Notes: generated by a model from the letters alone, not told the origin. Positions 33,084 to 42,243 are shown, counted from the first letter of the stretch. The stretch: DNA of 64,000 bases from Fulvimarina pelagi HTCC2506 (GCF_000153705.1 NZ_DS022272.1:1805839-1869838), one strand, 5' to 3'. Program-made: numbers and translations.

Positions 33084-34653
33084 CGCCTTCTCCCAGACCG
33101 AGCCCCTTCGAAAGTGCGTTGACCGCCGCCGCCGCCATGGCGCTGCCGCCAAGGCGGCCATCGAGGGTGATGAAGGGCACGCCGCGCGGATTGGACTTCA
33201 GTTCGGCCTTCGCTTCTGCGGCTCCTACGAACCCGACCGGCAGGCCGATGATCAGCGCCGGCTTCGGCCCGCCCTCGTCGAGCTTTTCGAGCAGACGGAA
33301 GAGCGCCGTCGGTGCGTTGCCGATCGCGACGACAGAGCCCTCGATGACGTCGTTCCATAGGTCGATCTGTGCGGCGGACCGAGTGGTTTCGTCGCGTCGC
33401 GCGATCTCGCGGACCTTGGGAAGGTTGAGGCGGCAGACTACCTTGTTTTCCGCCGGAAGCGCCGAGCGGATGACACCGTGGGCTACCATCTCCGAATCGA
33501 CGATGACGCTCGCGCTCCCCTCAAGCGCGGCACGCCCGCTGGCGACGGCGTCCTCGGAGATCGTCAGGCTCTCCGCAACCTCCGGAATACCGCAGGCGTG
33601 GACGATCCGGATGACCAGATCATGCGCCTCCTCGTCGAAGCGTGAGAGATCGATGGCCTCTCGGATCTGCCGGAAACTCTCCGCATAGATCTGTTCGGGC
33701 GAGCGCAGATAGTCGAGGCGTCGTTTGCCGCCGTTTCCGTTCTCCGAAGACGCTCCGGTGCCGGCCGCCTGCTGCCAGCCGAGCCCGACGATCCAGCCTT
33801 CTTCGGCAACAACGGTCTCGACATCTTCCTGAGAAAGATCGGCAGGAACGGAGAGATAGGACTTGAAGCGATTCTCGATGTCACGCTTGGCAAAGATTTC
33901 CGCCAAGGTTTCCACCTGATCGGCGTCGAGGGGTCGCCCGCTCTGCCGCTGGATATCGAAAAGGCTCGGATAGATTTCGGCGAGGACGATCGGCGCGTCC
34001 ATCACTTCTGTAAAGCGTGTCTCAAACGGCCAGACTGCGATCTTCTCGGCGAATTCCTCGTCCCCTCGCAGCCTTTCGAGCTGGGCGATACCGGTCATCG
34101 CTTGGCTGCCGACGCTTCCGGTATAATGCATCTTCCAAACCGGCTGAGCGCGGTCCGTACGGCCCTCGGCGATGCGCTTTTCGGCCAGGGCGTCCGGATA
34201 TGGCTCGGGCTTCTTCGGTGAAAGACCGGGAATGTCTTGGAATTCCGGCCGTCCCCAGAACATCGGGGCATGGGCGAGCTTGTCGCGGTTCAGTCGCCCA
34301 GCGATCTCGAACCGATTGTTGAGGTTCGAGTCCAGATCCTGAATGTTGCCGGCGAAATAGCTCCAGAGTGACTGCCAGGAGGCCTCTCCGGAAATCGCCT
34401 CGGCACCACCGCGCGGATAGCCGAAGGGAAAATCGAAGCCGGCGAAGACGCGCTGGTTTGCGTCGAGTCGCTCGCGGAAGAACTGGCGGAGCTTGGCCAT
34501 CGCGCCTGCGCGTGTCGACACGTTGACCGTTTCGATCGGCCGAACCTCGTTTTCCTCGCGTTCGGCAAAGCTCATCCAGATCGAATTCGCGCCGACGGCC
34601 GGCACATTGGCGGCGGACCAGTCGACGACGACATAAGCATCAAAAAGCGGCAA
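33073..34653 (-). CDS. cobH: Fusion of a DUF429-like domain with precorrin-8X methylmutase (CobH)
   Basis: The C-terminal part (about 313-526) is a full-length CobH: DYLRSPEQIYAESFRQI, then VIRIVHACGIPEV with the catalytic histidine H352, and the glycine-rich IGNAPTALFRLLE and IIGLPVGFVGAAEAKAEL. It moves the methyl group from C11 to C12, giving hydrogenobyrinate. The first 300 residues form a separate domain beginning AYVVVDWSAANVPAVGANSIW, which looks like an RNase-H-fold (DUF429-like) protein of unknown function. A glycine/asparagine linker (ASSENGNGGK, 301-310) joins them. The usual CobH is about 210 residues alone. cobL overlaps its 3' end, so both are one unit. Confidence 0.88.
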   Translation of the reverse strand: MPLFDAYVVVDWSAANVPAVGANSIWMSFAEREENEVRPIETVNVSTRAGAMAKLRQFFRERLDANQRVFAGFDFPFGYPRGGAEAISGEASWQSLWSYFAGNIQDLDSNLNNRFEIAGRLNRDKLAHAPMFWGRPEFQDIPGLSPKKPEPYPDALAEKRIAEGRTDRAQPVWKMHYTGSVGSQAMTGIAQLERLRGDEEFAEKIAVWPFETRFTEVMDAPIVLAEIYPSLFDIQRQSGRPLDADQVETLAEIFAKRDIENRFKSYLSVPADLSQEDVETVVAEEGWIVGLGWQQAAGTGASSENGNGGKRRLDYLRSPEQIYAESFRQIREAIDLSRFDEEAHDLVIRIVHACGIPEVAESLTISEDAVASGRAALEGSASVIVDSEMVAHGVIRSALPAENKVVCRLNLPKVREIARRDETTRSAAQIDLWNDVIEGSVVAIGNAPTALFRLLEKLDEGGPKPALIIGLPVGFVGAAEAKAELKSNPRGVPFITLDGRLGGSAMAAAAVNALSKGLGLGEGDGG

Positions 34654-34890
34654 ACGATGTGACTTTCAAGTTATCGAAGACCCCAAGCGACTTCGTTTGA
34701 GTGTACGCCGTCCATCCCCGACGGCAGCCCCCGGCCGCGTCATGTGTTCGAACCAAGCATCACGGAAAAGAGGCGAAAGTCCAGTGGAGACGCCGTTTTT
34801 GGGCCGCCCCGAGACTCGCCGGACGCCAAGCGAAAGCATCGCGCAAGGTTCAGCGACCGGTAGCTGCATCAAGAAGTCGGCAGGGTCTGA

Positions 34891-35637
34891 TCAGAGCGAG
34901 GACACGAGGTGCCCGCCGTCCACCACCAGTTCCGACCCGGTCATGTAGGCGCCGGCATCGGAGCTCAGAAGCAGGAGGGCCCCGTCGAGATCCGCGTTCT
35001 GGCCGAGACGCCGCTGCGGGATGCGCTTGATCAGCGCCTTGCCGGCTTCGGAGGCGAAGAAATCGGCGTTCAGCGGTGTTTCGATATAGCCGGGGCAGAG
35101 CGCGTTGACGCGGATGCCGTAGCGCGCCCACTCGAGCGCCATCGCCTTCGTCATCTGGATCAGCCCGGCCTTGGAGACCGAATAGGGCATCACGCCACCG
35201 GCGACACGCAGGCCGAGGATCGAGGCAATGTTGACGATGGAGCCGCCCCTTTCCGCTTCCTTCATCGCTTTCGCCGCCGCTTGAGCGACGAGGAAGGCGC
35301 CCTTGAGATTGGTGTCGACGACCTTGTCCCACTCCGCTTCTTCCACCTTGATCGCCGGATGGGTCAGGGTGACGCCGGCATTGTTGACGACGATGTCGAA
35401 GGGGCCGTTGGCGAAGATTTTTGCGACACTCGCCTCGTCAGTCACATCGAGTTCGACGGCCTTCGCCTTGCCGCCCTCACCAGCGATCGCGTCGACATTC
35501 TCCTTCAGCGCATCGAGCCGACGGGCGGCCAACGTCACCTCGGCACCGGCCTTGGCCAGCACTCTCGCGAAATGCTCGCCCAGTCCGCTCGACGCCCCTG
35601 TGACAAGGGCGGTTCTTCCGCTGAGATCGAAATGCAT
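34891..35637 (-). CDS. Short-chain dehydrogenase/reductase
   Basis: The 248-residue NAD(P)-dependent enzyme has the classical SDR motifs: TGASSGLG near residue 13, NNAG, the catalytic serine in IVNIASILG, and YSVSK. The ATG at 35637 has GGGAGGA upstream and is preferred to one 18 bases further on. It diverges from an acyl-CoA dehydrogenase, acyl-CoA synthetase and APH-kinase operon, an association that suggests a hydroxyacyl/ketoacyl-CoA substrate. In the levulinate pathway an SDR (LvaD) reduces the 4-keto acyl-CoA; that role or a 3-hydroxyacyl-CoA dehydrogenase would fit here (inference). Confidence 0.88.
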   Translation of the reverse strand: MHFDLSGRTALVTGASSGLGEHFARVLAKAGAEVTLAARRLDALKENVDAIAGEGGKAKAVELDVTDEASVAKIFANGPFDIVVNNAGVTLTHPAIKVEEAEWDKVVDTNLKGAFLVAQAAAKAMKEAERGGSIVNIASILGLRVAGGVMPYSVSKAGLIQMTKAMALEWARYGIRVNALCPGYIETPLNADFFASEAGKALIKRIPQRRLGQNADLDGALLLLSSDAGAYMTGSELVVDGGHLVSSL

Positions 35638-35904
35638 TGGCTTGTCCTCCCGCATGACGTCAGTCGCATGCGCTCGCGAGGATCGCGCGGCATGCGTCTC
35701 GAAGCCGAGTTAGGACAGGGCATGAACCGCGACAGGGGCCGAACCGGCCCGGCGAGATGCACGGGGTTGCTCGATCGATCGCGACCGGTCCGCACTGGCA
35801 AGGAGAGGCCGACCGCCTATTGTGCAGTGAAGGCCAAGTGATACGGCCCGCATTCGCAGCGCTTGACAACGGCGCGCGAGGAGAAGGCGTTGGGAGGCGC
35901 TTTG

Positions 35905-37119
35905 ATGGATTTCAGGATTTCGCCGGAACTCGAGAAGCTGCGAACGCAGATCGCGGATTTCGTTGCAAACGAGATCATGCCGCTCGAAGAACGGCCCGAC
36001 GCCTATGATGGCCACGGCAATATCGACGAGGCGCTCCTATCCGACCTCCGCGCGAAGGCGAGAAGCGCCGGCCTCTGGTGCCCGCAGCTGAAGCACGAAA
36101 ACGGCGGTCTTGGCCTTTCGAAGACCGGGATGTCGGTTCTCTACGAGACGATGAATCGCTCGATCTTCGGCCCGGTCGTCTTCAATTCTGCGGCGCCCGA
36201 CGACGGCAACATGATGGTGCTGGAAGCGCTCGGCACGGATGAACAGAAGGAGCGCTGGCTCAAACCCATCGTCGAAGGCAAAGTCCGCTCGGCCTTCGCC
36301 ATGACCGAGCCCGAACCGGGCGGCGGCTCGGACCCCTCCATGATGCTGACCAGGGCCGTGCGCGATGGCGACGACTGGGTCGTCAACGGGCGCAAGTGGT
36401 TCATCACGGGGGCGGAAGCGGCCGATCATTTCATGCTGATCGCGAAAACCGCCGACGACAAGCGGCGCGGCCATACCTGCTTTCTCTTCCACAAGAGCCA
36501 GCCGAACTGGAAGATCGTTCGCCGTATACCGATCATGGGCCCTGAAGAACACGGCGGCCATTGCGAGTTGGAATTCACGGACTTCCGCATTCCGCATTCC
36601 GATATCCTCGGCGAGGAAGGCCGCGGCCTGAAGGTCGTCCAGACCCGCCTTGGCCCCGCCCGCCTCACCCACTGCATGCGTTGGCTGGGCCTTGCAAAGC
36701 GTTGCGTGGAAATCGCGACGGACTACGCGGAGCGTCGCGAGGGCTTCGGCGTGAAACTGATCGATCGCGAGAGCGTGCAGGTGATGCTCGGCGATCTCGC
36801 GATGCAGATCGAGGTCGGGCGCCTTCTGGTGATGAAGGCGGCGTGGGAGATCGATCAGGGCCGCTACGGCCAGAAGGAAATCTCCATGGCGAAGATCCAC
36901 GTCGCCAATCTCCTCCACACGGCGGCGGACCGCGCGATCCAGATCAACGGCGCGCGGGGCTATTCGAAGGACACCGTGCTCGAATGGATCTATCGCTACG
37001 CGCGGCAGGCGCGGCTGGTCGACGGGGCGGACGAGGTCCACAAGATGGTGCTGAACCGCCATCTCGGCGATCTCGGCACCGACTTCTGGCACTGGGACGT
37101 GGAGGGTGAGGATGCGTGA
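35905..37119 (+). CDS. Acyl-CoA dehydrogenase, ACAD10/11-like
   Basis: The 404-residue flavoprotein has the ACAD layout: FAMTEPEPGGGSDPSMM (FAD/substrate loop), WFITGAEAADHFMLIAKT, and a C-terminal helical domain. MGPEEHGGHCELEFTDFRIP and GPARLTHCMRWLGLAKR are typical of the ACAD10/ACAD11 branch. Near the usual glutamate position it reads VDGADEVHK. That branch works with an APH-type kinase on 4-hydroxyacyl-CoAs, removing the phosphorylated hydroxyl. The kinase is encoded two genes downstream. The ATG at 35905 has GGGAGG upstream. The 3' end overlaps the synthetase start by eight bases. Confidence 0.9.
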   Translation: MDFRISPELEKLRTQIADFVANEIMPLEERPDAYDGHGNIDEALLSDLRAKARSAGLWCPQLKHENGGLGLSKTGMSVLYETMNRSIFGPVVFNSAAPDDGNMMVLEALGTDEQKERWLKPIVEGKVRSAFAMTEPEPGGGSDPSMMLTRAVRDGDDWVVNGRKWFITGAEAADHFMLIAKTADDKRRGHTCFLFHKSQPNWKIVRRIPIMGPEEHGGHCELEFTDFRIPHSDILGEEGRGLKVVQTRLGPARLTHCMRWLGLAKRCVEIATDYAERREGFGVKLIDRESVQVMLGDLAMQIEVGRLLVMKAAWEIDQGRYGQKEISMAKIHVANLLHTAADRAIQINGARGYSKDTVLEWIYRYARQARLVDGADEVHKMVLNRHLGDLGTDFWHWDVEGEDA

Positions 37120-38722
37120 CGAAGAGCACCTCAGGCCCCGCCCAGCGAACTTCAACCCGCTGACTCCACTGGATTTTCTCGACCATGCGGTGAATTCGCT
37201 CCCGACGAAGACGGCCGTCGTCTGGCGGGATCGAAGCTGGACCTGGAGCGAATTTCACCAGATCGTCCTGCGCCTCGCGAAGGCCCTGAAGGATCGCGGC
37301 ATCCAGAAGGGCGACGTCGTGTCGATCATGTGCCCAAACCGACCGGAGATGTTGGCGGCGCACTACGCAATCCCAGCGCTCGGCGCGGTGCTGAATTCGG
37401 TGAACACGAGGATCGAGGCGAAGGACGTCGCCTTCATCCTGAAGCATGCCGAAAGCCGCCTGATCCTGGCTGACCCGACATGCGCCGATGATGCGCGCAA
37501 GGCCGCACAAGAAACCGGTGTTCCGATCGAGGTTTTCGCCGAAGATGGCGAGAGCGGCGACGGACTCAAGCTGCTCTCCGGCGAGAGGCCGCCCGAGATC
37601 GACCTCATCGCCGAGATCACCGACGAATGGCAGCCGATCGCACTCAACTATACGTCAGGGACGACAGGCAATCCGAAGGGCGTGGTGCTGCACCATCGAG
37701 GGGCCTGGCTCAACGCTGTCGGCAACATCACAGCACTGCAGTTCAACGACAAGACGGCTTATCTTTGGACGCTGCCGATGTTTCACTGCAACGGCTGGTG
37801 TCACACCTGGTCGATCACGGCAGCGGGCGGCACGCATGTCTGCCTCGACAAGGTTGTCCCAGAGGCCGTCTTCGAGGCGATGGACAGAATTGGCGTCACC
37901 CATCTCTCCTGCGCGCCGGTCGTTCTATACATGCTGATCAACTCCGACGCGAAGGAGAAGCGCGATGCGAGCCGCCGCATCACGGTCGCGACGGGCGGCG
38001 CGGCGCCGACGGCCTCTCTTATCAAGCAGATGGACGCGCTCGGCTTCGACTTCATCCATCTCTACGGTCTCACCGAGTGCTACGGTCCGACCTCGATCCG
38101 CGAACTGAACGAGCACGAGGCCGGTCTCGACGTCGAGGAACGGGCGAATCTCCTTGCGCGCCAGGGCGTCAGGCATCTGTCGGCGAACCGCATTCGCGTC
38201 GTGAACGACGAGGGCGCCGAGGTGCCAGCGGATGGCACGACCGTCGGCGAGATCGTTCTCACCGGGAATACGCTGCTGGCAGGCTATTACCGGAATCCCG
38301 ACGAAACCGAGAAGGCATTTGCCGGCGGCGGCTTTCATACGGGCGATCTCGCCGTGAGGCATCCAGACGGGCATATCGAGATCAAGGATCGGGCAAAGGA
38401 CGTCATCATCACCGGCGGGGAGAACGTGTCCTCCTTGGAGGTGGAGGACGTCCTGTCGAAACATCCGGACGTCGCGATCGCGGCCGTGGTCGCCAAGCCA
38501 GATGAAAAATGGGGCGAGATACCGATGGCCTTCATCGAGGCGAAGTCCGGGACTTCGCCTCAGCCGGAAACGCTCGAAACCTTTTGTCGGGAACACCTGC
38601 CGGGCTTCAAGATCCCCCGTGCCTGGGCGTTCTGCGAACTGCCGAAGACCGCGACCGGCAAGATCCAGAAATACGTGCTGCGCGAACAGGCGGCCGAAAA
38701 GGCGGCGGGGGCAAACGGTTGA
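37112..38722 (+). CDS. Acyl-CoA synthetase (AMP-binding, ANL family)
   Basis: The 536-residue enzyme has the P-loop YTSGTTGNPKGVVLHHRG, the A5-type region LYGLTECYG, the hinge HTGDLAVRHPDGHIEIKDRAKDVII and the C-terminal catalytic lysine in PKTATGKIQK. It activates a carboxylic acid as the adenylate and then the CoA ester. It resembles medium/long-chain ligases of the FadD3/acyl-CoA synthetase type. The ATG at 37112 with GGAGGG upstream is preferred to the GTG at 37106. It overlaps the dehydrogenase gene by eight bases and the kinase gene by four, so the three are one translationally coupled unit. Confidence 0.92.
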   Translation: MRDEEHLRPRPANFNPLTPLDFLDHAVNSLPTKTAVVWRDRSWTWSEFHQIVLRLAKALKDRGIQKGDVVSIMCPNRPEMLAAHYAIPALGAVLNSVNTRIEAKDVAFILKHAESRLILADPTCADDARKAAQETGVPIEVFAEDGESGDGLKLLSGERPPEIDLIAEITDEWQPIALNYTSGTTGNPKGVVLHHRGAWLNAVGNITALQFNDKTAYLWTLPMFHCNGWCHTWSITAAGGTHVCLDKVVPEAVFEAMDRIGVTHLSCAPVVLYMLINSDAKEKRDASRRITVATGGAAPTASLIKQMDALGFDFIHLYGLTECYGPTSIRELNEHEAGLDVEERANLLARQGVRHLSANRIRVVNDEGAEVPADGTTVGEIVLTGNTLLAGYYRNPDETEKAFAGGGFHTGDLAVRHPDGHIEIKDRAKDVIITGGENVSSLEVEDVLSKHPDVAIAAVVAKPDEKWGEIPMAFIEAKSGTSPQPETLETFCREHLPGFKIPRAWAFCELPKTATGKIQKYVLREQAAEKAAGANG

Positions 38723-39747
38723 GCGAGAACAGCCAGGAAAAACTCGGCATCGATCCGGATGTGCTGAAGCGGTTTCTCGATGAAAGGCTCGGGGCAACCG
38801 ACGACTTTACCATCAAGCGGATCAGTGGCGGGCAGTCGAACCCCACCTTCCGGCTCGGCCACGGCGGCCGCCGCATGGTGCTGCGCAAGCAGCCGCCGGG
38901 CGAACTCGCCAAGGGAGCCCACCGGATCGACCGCGAATACCGGGTGATGGAGGGGCTTTCGAAAACCGACGTCCCGGTGCCGGCGATGATCCTCTACCAC
39001 GAAGATGCCAAGCTTCTCGGAACCCCGTTTTATCTTATGGAGGAGGTCGATGGCCGCGTCTTTCACGAGGCGGCGATGGACGGCGCTTCGCCGGAAGAGC
39101 GCGGCGCGATGTACATGGCGCTCGCCGATACGCTCGGAAAGCTTCATGCCGCCGACTACGAGGCCGTCGGCCTCGGCACCTTCGGGCGGCCGAACGACTA
39201 TTTCGCGCGGCAGATCGCGCTCTGGAGCGGCCAGTTGGAGAAGTCGACCGGCGAGCCCATACCGGAACTCGAAAAGCTGTCGGGCTGGATGAAGGCGAAT
39301 CAGCCCGAGGACGACGGCCTTTCGGCGATATCCCATGGCGATTTCCGCGTCGGCAACATGATGTATGCGCCGGACGGCACCGATATCGTTGCCGTCCTCG
39401 ACTGGGAACTCTCGACCATCGGTCATCCGCTGGCCGACCTCGCCTTCTGCTGCCTGCCCTGGCACACCTCGTCGAACGAATATGGCGGGATCCTCGATCT
39501 CGATATCGCGTCGCTCGGCATCCCGGCGGAGAACGACTTCGTTGCCCGGTACCGCAAGACCATGCCGCAGGTTCCGGCGCCGGGCGCATTCCATGTCGCC
39601 TTCGCGCTCTTCCGATTCGCCGTCATCTTCGTCGGCATTGCGGATCGCGCCCGGCGGGGCAATGCTGCCGATCCGGAGGCGGAACGCTATGGCCCGCTAG
39701 CTCAACGCTTTGCGATCCGGGCCTTCGAGGTGATCGAGGGAAAATAG
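38719..39747 (+). CDS. APH-family phosphotransferase (LvaA / ACAD10-11 kinase-like)
   Basis: The 342-residue kinase opens with the family's FTIKRISGGQSNPTFRLG-like loop and has the nucleotide region RRMVLRKQPPGEL, the catalytic loop SHGDFRVGNMM, and the metal motif VLDWELSTIGHPLADLAF. This is the form found in ACAD10/ACAD11 and in LvaA of Pseudomonas, which phosphorylate the 4-hydroxyl of 4-hydroxyacyl-CoAs. The start is a TTG overlapping the synthetase stop by four bases (TTGA); no ATG fits. The small partner LvaB of the levulinate system is not visible here. Confidence 0.88.
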   Translation: MSENSQEKLGIDPDVLKRFLDERLGATDDFTIKRISGGQSNPTFRLGHGGRRMVLRKQPPGELAKGAHRIDREYRVMEGLSKTDVPVPAMILYHEDAKLLGTPFYLMEEVDGRVFHEAAMDGASPEERGAMYMALADTLGKLHAADYEAVGLGTFGRPNDYFARQIALWSGQLEKSTGEPIPELEKLSGWMKANQPEDDGLSAISHGDFRVGNMMYAPDGTDIVAVLDWELSTIGHPLADLAFCCLPWHTSSNEYGGILDLDIASLGIPAENDFVARYRKTMPQVPAPGAFHVAFALFRFAVIFVGIADRARRGNAADPEAERYGPLAQRFAIRAFEVIEGK

Positions 39748-39798
39748 GACGCAAAGCCTTTTCAGGCGGCGCAACCTCGTTCACCATACTCAACGGCC

Positions 39799-39822
39799 GG
39801 CATCGACGAAGGACGATGCCGC
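39799..39822 (+). other. Hairpin upstream of the orphan binding-protein gene
   Basis: CGGCATCG (39799-39806) pairs perfectly with CGATGCCG (39815-39822) around an eight-base loop, 73 bases before the start at 39896. There is no T-run. It may mark the 3' end of the preceding operon or a structured 5' leader. Confidence 0.45.
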
Positions 39823-39895
39823 ATGTGAAACAGAAAACCGAGGCTCGGGCGACACAAGGATCGGCGAGCCGCAATCTCTGGGAGGAGAACCCCAT

Positions 39896-41176
39896 ATGAA
39901 ACTGATGAAGACCATGCTTCTGGCCGGTGCGGCAACGTTCGTCGCAGCGGGTGCCCATGCGCAGGACGGCGGCGAGATCAGCGACAACGCCATCAAAATC
40001 GGCATCATCGCAGACATGTCCGGTCCCTATTCGGCTCTCGATGGGTCCGGTTCGGAAGCTGCTGTGCAGATGGCGATCGAGGAGATGGGCGGCGAGATCA
40101 ACGGCGCGCCGGTTCAGCTTCGCACCGCCGATCACCAGAGTAAGGCCGATATTGCCTCGAACATCGCCCGCCAGTGGTCGGACGAAGACAACATCGACAT
40201 GATCCTCGGTGGCGCCAATTCAGGCGTCGGCATCGCTCTGCAGGAGATCACCAGCGAGAAGGGCGTCGCCTATATCAACAACGGCGCCGCCACGAACGCC
40301 CTCACCAACGAGAACTGCGCGCCCGAGACGGGTCTTCACTGGACCTACGACACGGATGCTCTCGCCAACGGCACGGCCGTCGCGATGGTGAAGGAAGGCA
40401 ACACGTCCTGGTTCTTCATCACGGCGGACTACACCTTCGGCCATAATCTTCAGCAGACAGCGGCCGATGCGGTTACTGCAAATGGTGGCGAAGTCGTCGG
40501 CGAAGTCGCGGCCCCTTTCCCGACCCAGGACTTCTCGTCCTTCCTCCTGCAGGCGCAGGGCTCGGGCGCCCAGGTGGTGGGTCTTGCCAATGCCGGCACG
40601 GACACCCAGAACTCGGTCAAGCAGGCTCAGGAATTCGGTCTCGTTCAGGCCGGGCAGAAGCTCGCTTCCCTGCTGCTCTTCATCACCGATGTGGACGCGC
40701 TCGGCCTCGAAGCCGCACAGGGCCTCACGCTGACGACTGGCTTCTACTGGGATCAGGACGATCAGGCACGCGAGTGGAGCGCCAAGTTCGAGGAGAAGAC
40801 CGGCGCCAAGCCATCCATGGTTCAGGCTGGCATGTATTCGTCCGCGCTGAACTACCTGAAAGCGGTCGAGGCGGCCGGCACGGATGACAGCAAGCAGGTG
40901 GTCGCGCAGCTGAAAACCATGCCGATCGAGGACGCATTCGCCCGCAATGGCAAGGTCCGAGCCGACGGCCTGATGGAACACGACATGTTCCTCGCCCAGG
41001 TGAAGACGCCGGACGAGAGCGAAGGGAAGTGGGACTACTACAACATTATCCGCACGATCCCGGGCAACGAGGCGTTCCAGTCGCTGGAAGACGGCAGCTG
41101 TGAGGCCGCCAAGGAAATGGCCGCGTCTGGTGGGTCCTCGGAAGAGGCCGGCGCGAGCGAAAGCACAGCGCAGTAA
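39896..41176 (+). CDS. ABC-type branched-chain amino acid (Leu/Ile/Val)-like substrate-binding protein
   Basis: The 426-residue periplasmic protein has a Sec signal (MKLMKTMLLAGAATFVAAGAHA, cleavage near residue 22). It then shows the type I binding-protein opening IKIGIIADMSGPYSALDGSGSEAAVQMAIEEMGG, with SAMP-like IGFADITDFG replaced by other residues, and the FFITADYTFGHNLQ hinge region. The C-terminal tail (about 410-426) is Ser/Glu/Ala-rich and adds length. No permease or ATPase gene adjoins, so it is an orphan in this window. It lies after the acyl-CoA operon and could bring in its substrate, or an aromatic or amino acid. A terminator follows. Confidence 0.88.
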   Translation: MKLMKTMLLAGAATFVAAGAHAQDGGEISDNAIKIGIIADMSGPYSALDGSGSEAAVQMAIEEMGGEINGAPVQLRTADHQSKADIASNIARQWSDEDNIDMILGGANSGVGIALQEITSEKGVAYINNGAATNALTNENCAPETGLHWTYDTDALANGTAVAMVKEGNTSWFFITADYTFGHNLQQTAADAVTANGGEVVGEVAAPFPTQDFSSFLLQAQGSGAQVVGLANAGTDTQNSVKQAQEFGLVQAGQKLASLLLFITDVDALGLEAAQGLTLTTGFYWDQDDQAREWSAKFEEKTGAKPSMVQAGMYSSALNYLKAVEAAGTDDSKQVVAQLKTMPIEDAFARNGKVRADGLMEHDMFLAQVKTPDESEGKWDYYNIIRTIPGNEAFQSLEDGSCEAAKEMAASGGSSEEAGASESTAQ

Positions 41177-41189
41177 GCCGACAGGTCCC

Positions 41190-41999
41190 TTACTGAACCG
41201 AGACGCGCGGCGGGACCACTTCCCCGCCGCGTTTTTCGTGTGACCTCAACGGTCCGATGATGCGCTCGTATTCGCGCTCGGTCACACCGTATGATGCGCC
41301 GGCGAGTTCTTCGAGCGCCGCGCGATCGCGGATTGTAATTACGCCGCGCTCGGCCTTGATGATGCCTGCGCCTTCGATGGCATGGGTCGTCAGCGTGACC
41401 GTCGAACGGCGTACGGCTAGCATGAGCCCCATGAATTCGTGCGTGAGTTTGATCCTGTTGCCGCCGATTCGGTCCTGGCACATCAATAGCCAGCGTGCGA
41501 GTCGCGCCTCCACGTTGAACGCGCTGTTCGAAACGACGGTCTGCCCGGTCTGAATATTGAGAACGTGCACCCAGCGCATCAGGTGCCGGCGCAGCGCCGG
41601 ACGCTCCTCGGAAAGCCTGTAGAGCGTCTTCGCCTCGATCTGCAGCCCGTTCCCAGCCATCTGGACAAAGATCTCGTGTGGAACGCGATCGATGCCGGCA
41701 AGCACCGAGCCGTCAGTCATCCCTTCGCGGCCGATGATGCCGATCTCGACATGCTCGTTGTCTTCGACTGCAGTGATGATCGAAACGATTCCGGAAGTTG
41801 GAAACACGATGCTTTCGATCGGCTCGTTCGGATAGATCAGCGTGTCGCCCCGGCGCAATTCGACCGGCTCGAAGTGATCTGAAAGCGCATCGAGATCGTC
41901 CGGCCGAAGGCTCGCGAGCAGCAGGTTTTCGTGAAGATTTCCAGACACGTCGGGGGACATCGGCATACCCATGATGATCAGGGCGTAAGCCAAGTGCAC
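41190..41999 (-). CDS. Crp/Fnr-family transcriptional regulator
   Basis: The protein has a cyclic-nucleotide-binding-like beta roll (LRRGDTLIYPNEPIESIVFPTSGIVSII, EHVEIGIIGREGMTDGSVLAG) and a C-terminal helix-turn-helix (LTHEFMGLMLAVRRSTVTLTTHAIEGAGIIK). It lacks the cysteines of an oxygen-sensing FNR cluster, and the cAMP pocket residues of CRP are not evident, so the signal is unknown. The longest start is GTG at 41999; ATGs at 41972, 41966 and 41960 are possible. Its last codons lie under the terminator of the convergent binding-protein gene. Confidence 0.88.
   Translation of the reverse strand: MHLAYALIIMGMPMSPDVSGNLHENLLLASLRPDDLDALSDHFEPVELRRGDTLIYPNEPIESIVFPTSGIVSIITAVEDNEHVEIGIIGREGMTDGSVLAGIDRVPHEIFVQMAGNGLQIEAKTLYRLSEERPALRRHLMRWVHVLNIQTGQTVVSNSAFNVEARLARWLLMCQDRIGGNRIKLTHEFMGLMLAVRRSTVTLTTHAIEGAGIIKAERGVITIRDRAALEELAGASYGVTEREYERIIGPLRSHEKRGGEVVPPRVSVQ
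41206..41236 (+). terminator. Rho-independent terminator after the binding-protein gene
   Basis: CGCGGCGGG (41206-41214) pairs perfectly with CCCGCCGCG (41223-41231) over an eight-base loop, followed by TTTTT. It lies 30 bases after the binding-protein stop and inside the 3' end of the Crp-type gene on the other strand. Confidence 0.88.
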
Positions 42000-42243
42000 T
42001 CACAGCCGCACGCGCCCGGTCAGTCCAGCATGCGATTTCCGGAATGTAAGCCGAACTGCGTCATTTTGCACCCGGGATCAGCCCTGCGGGTCCTTGTCGG
42101 CTTGATCAACGCCCGCGCCTCACCGACCCTCGGCAAGCTCGACGCGGCGATCGCTCGTAGGCGAACAAGCCGATCAGCGGAGACTGCCGAGATCGGCTCT
42201 GCTCGCTCATGCAATCGAAACGGATGGTGACGCTGAACCGATA

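Noticed and set aside
34654-34890. Cobalamin riboswitch upstream of cobH
   Set aside because: I looked for the conserved B12-box and the GCCACTG/GGGAAGG elements on the minus strand and did not find them. Only a small hairpin (GCCGTC/GACGGC, 34707-34725) is present.
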